A stretch of DNA of 7,591 bases from Halomonas halophila (lineage in GTDB: Bacteria; Pseudomonadota; Gammaproteobacteria; Pseudomonadales; Halomonadaceae). The first letter of the stretch is position 1. Every line of letters begins with the position of its first letter. Below the pieces are notes generated by a model that saw only the letters and a program-made list of their open reading frames with translations, was not told the origin of the DNA and did no database searches. Shown piece by piece: positions 1 to 5,675 of the stretch. Location: positions 1 through 7,591 of the forward strand of contig DJIP01000291.1 in assembly GCA_002433675.1 (NCBI GenBank). The letters run 5' to 3'. Made by a program: the position numbers and the translations under genes.

Positions 1-77
1 TTGGCGAAGGGTTGTTGTTATGGCTAGTTATTATGGCGTTGCTGTTCTGTTGCTACCGACAGCTGGCCGGCTCGACT

Positions 78-104
78 GGACCGCCGCCGTCCTGGCGGCG
101 GTCC
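78..104 (-). terminator. GC-rich hairpin, probable terminator of the receptor gene
   Basis: A perfect 11-bp inverted repeat (GGACCGCCGCC at 78-88 and GGCGGCGGTCC at 94-104) encloses a 5-base loop. It begins 22 bases beyond the stop codon of the minus-strand receptor gene, which is where a transcription terminator would be expected. No T-run follows on either strand, so it is not a classical intrinsic terminator; it may act as a Rho-assisted stop or as a 3'-end stabilising structure. Nothing else is recognised in 1-77. Confidence 0.5.
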
Positions 105-125
105 GTATCAAGCGAGCGGCGGCCT

Positions 126-2261
126 TTAGAAGTCGACGCTATACCCCACCGTCAGGGTCCGACCACGACCGGCGAAGTAACGGTCGTCGTTGACCAGCGC
201 GCTCTGGGAGTAGTAGGTGATGTAGTCCTCGTCGAGCAGGTTGGACACGCCGACATTCAGCTTGCCGGTAGGCAGCTGGTAGCCCACCGCTGCGTCCACC
301 AGCAGATAGCCGTCGAACTCGCGATCGTCCTCGTCATAGGTCTCATCGAACGAGTAGTTGGCCTGGACGAAGGTGGACACCTTGTCGGTCCAGTTGGCGG
401 ACCAGCTACCGATCAGACGATCCGGCGAGACATCCAGGCCGGACAATTCGGCATCGAGGTCGCCATCATCGTCGCTGTCATACAGACCCGTCATGTGGGA
501 ATAGGCCAGGCGACCGGAGTGGCGCTCGGTAAAGGCGTAGTCCACCGAGGCCTCGATACCGGTGATCTGGGTCTCCTGACGGTTCATGATGAAGACCCCG
601 TCTTCTTCGGTCAGGCGGCTACCGAAGTCGGAGGTGGACTCGTAGTAGCTCAGCTCCGCCGACAGGCGATCCCCTTCGAAGCGCACGCCGGTCTCGACGT
701 TCTCGGTGACGATGGGACGCAGGTTGTCAATGCTGTCGACGGACTGTCCCGGGGTATCGATACCGCGCAGGGCACGACCGACATCAGGGATCGAGAAGCC
801 TTCGGAGTAGTTGGCGAACAGGCTGACGCGATCGACCGGCTTCCACACCGCACCGACGTTGTAGAGCGTCTCATCGAAGTCAGGATTGCCACCCTCGACG
901 TCGACACCGTTGTTGGCCCACACCGTCTGATAGTCATCGATATCCAGCTCGGCGTACTCGTAGCGCACCCCGGCGGACAGCAGCAACGAGTCGATGGGCT
1001 GCAGTTCGGCCTGGAAGAACGGCGAAAGGTCGGTGTAGTCGGTGGGCGGCACGTAGGTGCGGTTGCTCTGATACAGGTACTGCTCGGTCTCGTCGAACAG
1101 CGTATCGAAGCCACCGGTCAGCTTGAGCCGGTCATCCCACAGGTCGTCCTTGGTCAGCGAGACCTTGGTGCCGAACTTCTCGGTCTTGGCCGAGCTCTGG
1201 TCGTAGTAGGTGCCCACCGGCGCCAGTGACGGATCCTGGAAGCTGCTGGAGTCGGTGGCGCCGAACAGCGCCTCGTAGTCCTGATAGTAGGCCTGGGCGC
1301 TAAGGTGCATGCCGGCCAGGTCATAGTTCTCGTAGCTCAGGCCAGTGGTCCAGACCTCGTTGAAGGGGGCGTCGCCCTCGGGGGTGCCACGCTCTGAGGT
1401 GGTCGGAATCCCGGCGTCGCGATCGCCGGTCACGCTGACGTAGTCGTTGTGACCTTCGATATCGTAGTGATTGAGGGTGAACTGGATGCGCTGGTCATCG
1501 TCGATCCAGTAGGCGATCTTGCCGAGCAGGTCATAGCTGCGCGAGTCCATCAGGTCGCCCTGGGTGTTGTCGACACCGACCGGGTCGTCCTTGGCGTCCA
1601 GATACAGCCCCTGGTCCTCGTAGCTCAGACCAAACAGATAGTCGACGTTACCCTTGTTGCCGCTGAAGCCGTAGTCGGTCTTGTAGCTCAGGGTGTCCTC
1701 GTCCAGCTCGCTGGTCGGGGTGGTCATCTGCACGCCGAAGTGCTGATTGAAGGAACCCGGCTCAGGACGCTTGGTGATGATGTTGATCACCCCGCCAGCG
1801 GCGCCGACGCCGTTGGTGGCGTTGGCGCCCTGGATTACCTCGATCTGCTCCACCTGGGAGAAGTCGATGGTGTGGGCCTCGCGACCGGTCGGGCGCAGCG
1901 GATTCGACTGGGGAATACCGTCGATCAGAAACAGCGGTGTGCGGCCCCTCAGGGTCTCGCCACTGCCGGTCATTTTCTGGCGGTTGGGCGAATAGGACGG
2001 CAGCAGGTTGCTCAGAATCTGGGAGGAGTCGGTGGTCACGTCCAGCTGCTGGGCGATCTCCTCCTCGCTGATGATGCGCACGGTCTGCGGCGAGTCTTCC
2101 TTGGTGGTATTGGTCCGCGAGGCGGTCACCACCATGGTCGGAGCCTCGTCGCCGCGGGCGCCGTTCGAGGAAGAAGTGTCGGCGGAGGTCTGCGCCGCGA
2201 CCTGCTGTGCGGCCACCAGGCCAAGCAGTGAAACGGTGGGCCAGAGAGCATGACGTTTCAT
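126..2261 (-). CDS. TonB-dependent siderophore receptor, IutA/RhtA (aerobactin-receptor) type
   Basis: Outer-membrane receptor that imports a ferric siderophore using TonB-ExbB-ExbD energy. The predicted protein has 711 residues, close to the usual size of the family. Residues 1-23 form a Sec signal peptide (MKRH start, hydrophobic core, cleavage after VAA). A TonB box lies near 39-46 (EAPTMVVT). The plug domain follows at about 55-165, with FLIDGIP near 111-117, IEVIQGA near 140-146 and GVINIITKRP near 157-166. The rest is a beta-barrel that ends in a terminal Phe (VDF), as outer-membrane proteins do. From memory, several segments resemble E. coli IutA: a FANYSEGFSIPDVGRALRGI stretch, VGYQLPTGKLNVGVSNLLDE, and the GRGRTLTVGYSVDF end. 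Aerobactin or another citrate-hydroxamate siderophore is therefore a likely ligand, but specificity cannot be read from sequence. Start choice: an AAAGGA motif lies 12 bases before ATG 2261 and only 3 bases before an in-frame ATG at 2270 (714 residues). The gene is divergent from the ATPase operon, and a Fur box covers its probable promoter. Confidence 0.93.
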   Translation of the reverse strand: MKRHALWPTVSLLGLVAAQQVAAQTSADTSSSNGARGDEAPTMVVTASRTNTTKEDSPQTVRIISEEEIAQQLDVTTDSSQILSNLLPSYSPNRQKMTGSGETLRGRTPLFLIDGIPQSNPLRPTGREAHTIDFSQVEQIEVIQGANATNGVGAAGGVINIITKRPEPGSFNQHFGVQMTTPTSELDEDTLSYKTDYGFSGNKGNVDYLFGLSYEDQGLYLDAKDDPVGVDNTQGDLMDSRSYDLLGKIAYWIDDDQRIQFTLNHYDIEGHNDYVSVTGDRDAGIPTTSERGTPEGDAPFNEVWTTGLSYENYDLAGMHLSAQAYYQDYEALFGATDSSSFQDPSLAPVGTYYDQSSAKTEKFGTKVSLTKDDLWDDRLKLTGGFDTLFDETEQYLYQSNRTYVPPTDYTDLSPFFQAELQPIDSLLLSAGVRYEYAELDIDDYQTVWANNGVDVEGGNPDFDETLYNVGAVWKPVDRVSLFANYSEGFSIPDVGRALRGIDTPGQSVDSIDNLRPIVTENVETGVRFEGDRLSAELSYYESTSDFGSRLTEEDGVFIMNRQETQITGIEASVDYAFTERHSGRLAYSHMTGLYDSDDDGDLDAELSGLDVSPDRLIGSWSANWTDKVSTFVQANYSFDETYDEDDREFDGYLLVDAAVGYQLPTGKLNVGVSNLLDEDYITYYSQSALVNDDRYFAGRGRTLTVGYSVDF

Positions 2262-2477
2262 GTCGTGCATCGTTCCTTTTGCTAAATCGAATGATCGCGC
2301 AAACGCTGACTCGAGGTCTGGCGAGTCCCTCACGCCAGGACGTTGCTCTCGGACGTCGTCCCTGCCCCGTGCTGCCGCTCCCGGCGAGCTGTGGTGATGC
2401 AATTCGCCACCTTCCCGAAGGGCCGCACCTTACCGAAGCCTCGATGCCGCATTGCGTCGTTTATTGCCATCTCACAT

Positions 2478-2496
2478 ACAAATGAGAACGATTATC
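2478..2496 (+). promoter_or_regulatory. Fur box over the receptor promoter
   Basis: The 19-mer ACAAATGAGAACGATTATC matches the classical Fur consensus GATAATGATAATCATTATC at 13 of 19 positions (counted by hand). It overlaps the -10 element and the expected transcription start of the minus-strand receptor promoter. Fe2+-Fur bound here would block that promoter. Confidence 0.65.
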
Positions 2497-2522
2497 CTAA
2501 TTAATCGCTTTCCCGCTGTCTA
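2494..2522 (-). promoter_or_regulatory. Sigma-70-type promoter of the IutA-like receptor
   Basis: On the minus strand, TAGACA (2517-2522, 5 of 6 to TTGACA) and TAGGAT (2494-2499, 4 of 6 to TATAAT) are separated by exactly 17 bases. The -10 lies inside the 2478-2496 Fur box, the usual arrangement for iron repression. Transcription would begin near 2487. Confidence 0.5.
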
Positions 2523-2541
2523 CGAAATGCGAACCATTCGT
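2523..2541 (+). promoter_or_regulatory. Possible second Fur-like site
   Basis: The 19-mer beginning CGAAATGCGAACCATT matches the Fur consensus at about 10 of 19 positions and contains AATGCGAA (2526-2533), the core that recurs in the other Fur-like sites of this locus. It also forms most of an imperfect inverted repeat (ATGCGAAC 2527-2534 with GTTCGGCAT 2540-2548). It lies just upstream of the -35 of the receptor promoter, so it could be an upstream Fur site or a site for another regulator. Confidence 0.3.
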
Positions 2542-2620
2542 TCGGCATAAGCTAACAACCCACTGTGCTAAAACGCCGAGCGCCATGCCCACAAACCGCG
2601 CCGATACGGGCTTTGCCGGA

Positions 2621-2649
2621 TTGAAAATGAGAATTTTTTGTCATAACGT
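2621..2649 (+). promoter_or_regulatory. Candidate promoter of the ATPase / Suc_Fer operon
   Basis: TTGAAA (2621-2626, 4 of 6 to TTGACA) is followed after 17 bases by TAACGT (2644-2649), a poor -10; the overlapping CATAAC (2642-2647) is a better hexamer but leaves only 15 bases. The Fur box 2623-2641 fills the spacer. The layout mirrors the fhuF promoter at 4711-4739, which is the main reason to propose it. A start near 2656 would give a short leader before ATG 2682. Confidence 0.35.
2623..2641 (+). promoter_or_regulatory. Fur box upstream of the ABC ATPase gene
   Basis: The 19-mer GAAAATGAGAATTTTTTGT matches the Fur consensus at 12 of 19 positions; the left two hexamers are well conserved and the right one is degenerate. 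It includes AATGAGAA (2626-2633), identical to the core in the receptor Fur box. It ends 40 bases before the ATPase start codon. Confidence 0.55.
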
Positions 2650-2681
2650 GCTGCTGCCACACACCCCCAGGCGGGCCTTGC

Positions 2682-3677
2682 ATGACCTCTTCTCAGCCTT
2701 CTTTTCCGACCACGCCCACGTCCAGCCCGGCACCCCATCACCGGTCCGATGCATCGTCAGGCGTGTCGTCAGACAGATCGACCGCGGCGTCCGCGCTAGG
2801 CCACCCGTTGGCGGGACATTCTCTCAAGGTCGGCTACGAGGAACGGCTGGTACTGGACGGGGTGGATATCGCGGTGGCGCCCGGCAAGCTGACGGTGCTG
2901 CTCGGTCCCAACGGCAGCGGCAAGTCGACCCTGCTGAAGACCCTGGCACGCACCTTGAAGCCCCAGGGCGGCCAGGTGCTGCTCGACGGCCAGGATATCC
3001 ACCGTCGCTCCACCCGCGAGGTCGCCCAGCATCTGGGGCTGCTGCCCCAGGGGCCGACGGCACCGGAGGGGCTGAGCGTGCGCCAGCTGGTGGCGATGGG
3101 ACGCTTTCCCCACCAGCGCCTGTGGCAACGCGATGCCCGTGGCGACGCCGAGGTGGTCAAGCAGGCGATGGCCTACACCCGGGTCACCGAGTTCGCCGAG
3201 CGCCACGTCGACACCCTGTCCGGTGGGCAGCGCCAGCGCTGCTGGATCGCCATGGTGCTGGCCCAGCAGACCGACCTGATCCTGCTCGATGAGCCCACCA
3301 CCTTTCTTGACCTCAAGGTCCAGGTGGACCTGCTGGAGTTGCTCTCGGGACTGGCCCACGACCAGGGGCGCACCCTGCTTTTGGTGCTGCACGACCTCAA
3401 CCTGGCCGCCGCCTACGCCGATGAGCTGGTAATGATGCGCGACGGTCGCATCCTCACCAGCGGCGCGCCGCGAGAGGTGTTCACCGCCGACAATCTGAAG
3501 CGCGTCTTCGACCTGGACGCCCACGTCATGGTCGACCCTGAAAGCGGCAAGCCGCTGTGCGTACCTTTGCTGGGGCGCCGTGAATCACAGACGGCGCAGC
3601 AGGGACCAACCGCCGAGTCGTCTTCGACGCACACTCAGGCAAGACATCCTTCGACAATGTCAGGGCCGAGGCCATGA
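2682..3677 (+). CDS. FepC-like siderophore ABC transporter ATP-binding protein
   Basis: Cytoplasmic ATPase that would drive inner-membrane import of ferric siderophore through a FecCD-type permease. In the 331-residue product the Walker A motif GPNGSGKST is at 75-83, the Q-loop Gln at 123, the signature LSGGQ at 179-183, Walker B LILLDEP at 199-205 and the H-loop His at 237. The stretches GRFPHQRLW (140-148) and RCWIAMVLAQ (186-195) are typical of the FepC/FecE/FhuC group, and the VDPESGKPLCVPLLGR end resembles FepC. AGGCGG (2669-2674), 7 bases before the ATG, supports this start, although it adds a Ser/Thr/Pro-rich extension of about 45 residues before the ATPase core. A polar tail of about 32 residues follows the core and runs to the ATGA overlap with the next gene. 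No permease or binding-protein gene is adjacent, so partners must lie elsewhere. Substrate is not determinable; FepC, FhuC and FecE are equally possible names. Confidence 0.92.
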   Translation: MTSSQPSFPTTPTSSPAPHHRSDASSGVSSDRSTAASALGHPLAGHSLKVGYEERLVLDGVDIAVAPGKLTVLLGPNGSGKSTLLKTLARTLKPQGGQVLLDGQDIHRRSTREVAQHLGLLPQGPTAPEGLSVRQLVAMGRFPHQRLWQRDARGDAEVVKQAMAYTRVTEFAERHVDTLSGGQRQRCWIAMVLAQQTDLILLDEPTTFLDLKVQVDLLELLSGLAHDQGRTLLLVLHDLNLAAAYADELVMMRDGRILTSGAPREVFTADNLKRVFDLDAHVMVDPESGKPLCVPLLGRRESQTAQQGPTAESSSTHTQARHPSTMSGPRP

Positions 3678-4714
3678 GCCACGTCTTCTGCACCGACCTG
3701 TCTCGCGAAGCCGGGGATCCGCTGCCCGGCAGCGGCGCCCACGCCGAACGCAACCTCTTGATCAGCTGGCCCCGGGCCAGGTGGCAGCGCAACCTGCGCC
3801 ACGCCAGCGACATGCCCCCCGAGCTGGTGACACAACTCGACGCCCTGGCCGCCAGCGGTCGCCGGGTCAATCTGATCCATCGTCGTGATCAACCCGCCGA
3901 GGTCCACGAGGTGATCCTGATGCCGGAGCGTCGGCGTCTTCAGCTCGACCGCAGCGCTCTGGTGGCCTTTGTCGAGGCGCTGGCGGCGGGCGAGGATCTC
4001 GAGCGCTGGCCGTCCACACCACAGCACCACGACCTGGTGCTGTGCTGCACCCACGGCAAGAAGGACAAGTGCTGCGCGCGCTACGGCTATCGCAGCTACA
4101 AGGCGCTGGCCCGCGCCGTGGAGGAGCATCGCCTGCCCTTCGACGTCTGGGAGAGCAGCCACCTGGGCGGTTGCCGCTTCGCCGCGAGCATCATCCTGCT
4201 GTCACCGGTGCGCAAGTACGGGCGTATCGAGCCCGACCAGGCGTTGCCCATGCTGCAAGCCGAGGCGCAAGGGCAGCGCTTCCTGCCTGGCTATCGCGGA
4301 GCCTCCCACCTGACCCCGGCCCAGCAGTGCGCCGAGGTCGCCGCGCTCCAGTGGCTGGCCAGGGACTCGGCCCTGCCCTGCGTTGAACTGGCGCTGGTGG
4401 AGGACAACGCCCTGACCCCGCAAGAGATGCCCGGCCACCTTGGCGACAGCAGCGGCAGCGGCAGCGAAAGCGACGGCGACGACGACAACGCCCAGCAATA
4501 CCGCCGACAGATCTGGCGTTGGCGCCAGCCCGGCGAGGGCGATGGAAAGGGCAAGGACGGGGGAGCGAGCGGTGAGCTGGTCGTCCATTGCCATACCCTC
4601 ACGCTTGAACGGATCGACATGTGCTCGGATATCGACCAGGGGCCCAGCCCCAGCCAGGTCTGGCGGGCCGCCAGCATCCAATCGATCGACGCCGGCTATC
4701 GGCAATATTCTTGA
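3674..4714 (+). CDS. Sucrase/ferredoxin-like (Suc_Fer) thioredoxin-fold [2Fe-2S] protein
   Basis: Predicted cytoplasmic iron-sulfur electron carrier of 346 residues; no signal peptide or membrane segment is seen. Family features in order: an N-terminal FCTDLSREAGDPLPGSG stretch (5-21), the cysteine motif CCTHGKKDKCC (124-134), WESSHLGGCRFAA (159-171), then KYGRI (181-185). These match the Suc_Fer family, which includes yeast Apd1 and Aim32; Apd1 binds a [2Fe-2S] cluster with two Cys and two His in an HxxxH motif. Here that motif reads H163-LGG-C167, so the fourth ligand may be Cys. A low-complexity acidic Ser/Gly/Asp linker lies at 259-272 and a Gly/Lys-rich one at about 287-300; the segment after them (301-346) has no recognised motif. 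The gene overlaps the ATPase stop by ATGA, implying translational coupling; AGGG lies 8 bases before the ATG. Context suggests a role in reducing ferric siderophore or feeding electrons to FhuF; this is inference. The substrate of such proteins in bacteria is not established to my knowledge. Confidence 0.85.
   Translation: MSHVFCTDLSREAGDPLPGSGAHAERNLLISWPRARWQRNLRHASDMPPELVTQLDALAASGRRVNLIHRRDQPAEVHEVILMPERRRLQLDRSALVAFVEALAAGEDLERWPSTPQHHDLVLCCTHGKKDKCCARYGYRSYKALARAVEEHRLPFDVWESSHLGGCRFAASIILLSPVRKYGRIEPDQALPMLQAEAQGQRFLPGYRGASHLTPAQQCAEVAALQWLARDSALPCVELALVEDNALTPQEMPGHLGDSSGSGSESDGDDDNAQQYRRQIWRWRQPGEGDGKGKDGGASGELVVHCHTLTLERIDMCSDIDQGPSPSQVWRAASIQSIDAGYRQYS
4448..4489 (+). repeat. Low-complexity linker in the Suc_Fer gene
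   Basis: Imperfect AGC/GGC and GAC/GGC triplets encode SSGSGSESDGDDDN (residues 259-272). The stretch separates the conserved Suc_Fer core from a less recognisable C-terminal segment. Triplet-based length variation would keep the frame. Confidence 0.6.
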
Positions 4715-4739
4715 TAACAATTCGCATTTAATTTATGGT
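4711..4739 (+). promoter_or_regulatory. Promoter of the fhuF-araC unit
   Basis: TTGATA (4711-4716, 5 of 6 to TTGACA) and TATGGT (4734-4739, 4 of 6 to TATAAT) are separated by exactly 17 bases. The -35 overlaps the stop codon of the Suc_Fer gene (4712-4714), so fhuF has its own promoter although it lies in line with the upstream operon. Because the in-frame ATG at 4735 is inside the -10 hexamer, it cannot be the translation start of a transcript from this promoter. Confidence 0.55.
4713..4731 (-). promoter_or_regulatory. Fur box in the fhuF promoter
   Basis: On the minus strand the 19-mer TTAAATGCGAATTGTTATC matches the Fur consensus at 12 of 19 positions and contains the AATGCGAA core (4721-4728 on the plus strand). 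It occupies the spacer between the -35 and -10 of the fhuF promoter, an ideal position for repression. Confidence 0.6.
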
Positions 4740-4788
4740 GTCCACCGTTGGTCTTATGACCTCAAGCCTCCGGCCTGCAGGACACCCC

Positions 4789-5673
4789 ATGACATCAGCG
4801 CTGCCTCGTCTGTATTGCGGTCCCCTGGAACACCTTGCCGTGCCCACCGTCGCGGCCGAGCTACCCGACGACGCCATGCCTGCCGAGCGACTGCTCGAAC
4901 CTGGCGTGCTGGACGAATTGCTCGAGCGCTTCGCCGCCCAGTACCAGGGCGATGACCTCAAGGCGGTGGCCTCGCTCTGGTCCAAGTGGCATTTCAGCGC
5001 CATGGCCGCTCACACCCTGGCCTCCAACCTGCTGCTGGAGCGCGACCTGCCGGTAGCGCTGGATCAGATGGGCCTGTATCTCAGCGACAGCGGCCAGACG
5101 ACCGGCATCGCCCTACCCCACGAAGGCACCCCGCTGGGGTCGCTCGACGCCTTCGAGCGCTTCGAACGCCTGCTGCAGGGGCATGTGGCACCGCTGGTCG
5201 ATATGCTGGGCTGTGTCTCGGGGGCCTCCCCCAAGGTGTTCTGGAGCAACTTCGGCAACTACTTCGAGTACTTCGCCAGAGCCGCCGTGCATCATCCCAT
5301 GGCCTCACCAGGGCTCGGCGACGAGGCACTGCGCCTGATCGACCATCGGGTCTACCCGGATGGCCGGCGCAATCCCCTGTTCATGCCGGTGCGCTACCTG
5401 CCCGACGAACACGGCGAGACGCAACGCACACGGCGGCTGTGCTGCCTGCGCTATCGGCTGGAGGACTTCGGCTGCTGCGGCAACTGCCCGCTGGACGATG
5501 CCGCCGTTGCCAGGGCGAGCAACACGACCAGCAGCAAGACCAGCAACACGACCAGCAACACGACCAGCAACAAGGTCAGGCAGCCCAAGACCACAGCGAT
5601 GCCCCAGAGCACGGGGGCAGTGGTGCAGACCTTCCCCTCCCGCGGCGAAACCCGCCGCCTGGTCGCAAGCTGA
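4789..5673 (+). CDS. fhuF: FhuF-family ferric-siderophore iron reductase
   Basis: Cytoplasmic [2Fe-2S] protein that releases iron from imported ferric siderophores, best known for hydroxamates, by reducing Fe3+ to Fe2+. The diagnostic C-terminal motif CC-x10-C-x2-C is intact: C218, C219, C230 and C233, with an extra C229 next to the third ligand (GCCGNCPL). The central WSNFGNYFEYF stretch (152-162) is also consistent with the family. The chosen start gives 294 residues; AGGA (4779-4782) lies 6 bases before this ATG. In-frame ATGs at 4735 (inside the promoter -10) and 4756 lack a good ribosome-binding site. E. coli FhuF has 262 residues; most of the difference is a tail of about 60 residues after the CxxC, beginning with a Ser-Asn-Thr-Thr repeat (244-263) and lacking recognisable motifs. 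The gene has its own Fur-controlled promoter and is followed two bases later by the AraC-type regulator, so the two are likely co-transcribed. Confidence 0.88.
   Translation: MTSALPRLYCGPLEHLAVPTVAAELPDDAMPAERLLEPGVLDELLERFAAQYQGDDLKAVASLWSKWHFSAMAAHTLASNLLLERDLPVALDQMGLYLSDSGQTTGIALPHEGTPLGSLDAFERFERLLQGHVAPLVDMLGCVSGASPKVFWSNFGNYFEYFARAAVHHPMASPGLGDEALRLIDHRVYPDGRRNPLFMPVRYLPDEHGETQRTRRLCCLRYRLEDFGCCGNCPLDDAAVARASNTTSSKTSNTTSNTTSNKVRQPKTTAMPQSTGAVVQTFPSRGETRRLVAS
5518..5577 (+). repeat. Five-unit 12-bp tandem repeat in the fhuF tail
   Basis: Units are 5518-5529, 5530-5541, 5542-5553, 5554-5565 and 5566-5577. Units 1, 3 and 4 are identical (AGCAACACGACC); units 2 and 5 are degenerate. They encode SNTT-SSKT-SNTT-SNTT-SNKV. 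The 12-bp unit keeps the reading frame, so copy-number change would only lengthen or shorten the tail. Confidence 0.85.
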
Positions 5674-5675
5674 AG

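Larger units (their letters stand above)
2262..2681. promoter_or_regulatory. Divergent regulatory region between the receptor and the ATPase operon
   Basis: This non-coding stretch of about 420 bp separates two divergently transcribed iron-uptake units. Its middle (about 2460-2650) is clearly more AT-rich than the surrounding genes and holds the Fur-like sites and promoter candidates listed separately. If the minus-strand promoter at 2494-2522 is used, the receptor transcript carries a leader of more than 200 bases (about 2262-2487). That leader stays open in the receptor frame back to a TTG at 2402, which is preceded by an SD-like AAGGTGG. It also holds a short inverted repeat (CTGGCG 2318-2323 with CGCCAG 2333-2338). 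No riboswitch class is recognised. Confidence 0.6.

Noticed and set aside
12..1229. Long plus-strand open frame of 405 codons opposite the receptor gene
   Set aside because: It is antisense to a receptor with intact signal peptide, plug and barrel end, lacks any recognisable domain, and is rich in Val/Gly/Leu/Gln as expected for the reverse of a GC-rich gene.
2796..3524. Minus-strand open frame of 242 codons opposite the ABC ATPase
   Set aside because: It is a shadow of a gene with all ABC motifs intact and has no recognisable domain of its own.
3635..4162. Minus-strand open frame of 175 codons opposite the Suc_Fer gene
   Set aside because: It overlaps the conserved cysteine and WESSHLGG motifs of the real gene and shows no domain.
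5518..5577. Tandem 12-bp units considered as a CRISPR-like or mobile-element repeat
   Set aside because: There are no spacers between the units, they stay in the fhuF frame, and no transposase or inverted ends are nearby.
4986..5675. In-frame upstream extension of the AraC-type regulator making a 570-residue protein
   Set aside because: The extension overlaps fhuF in another frame and has the composition of a shifted GC-rich gene; the FhuF frame carries the intact CC-x10-C-x2-C motif, so the regulator starts at 5676.
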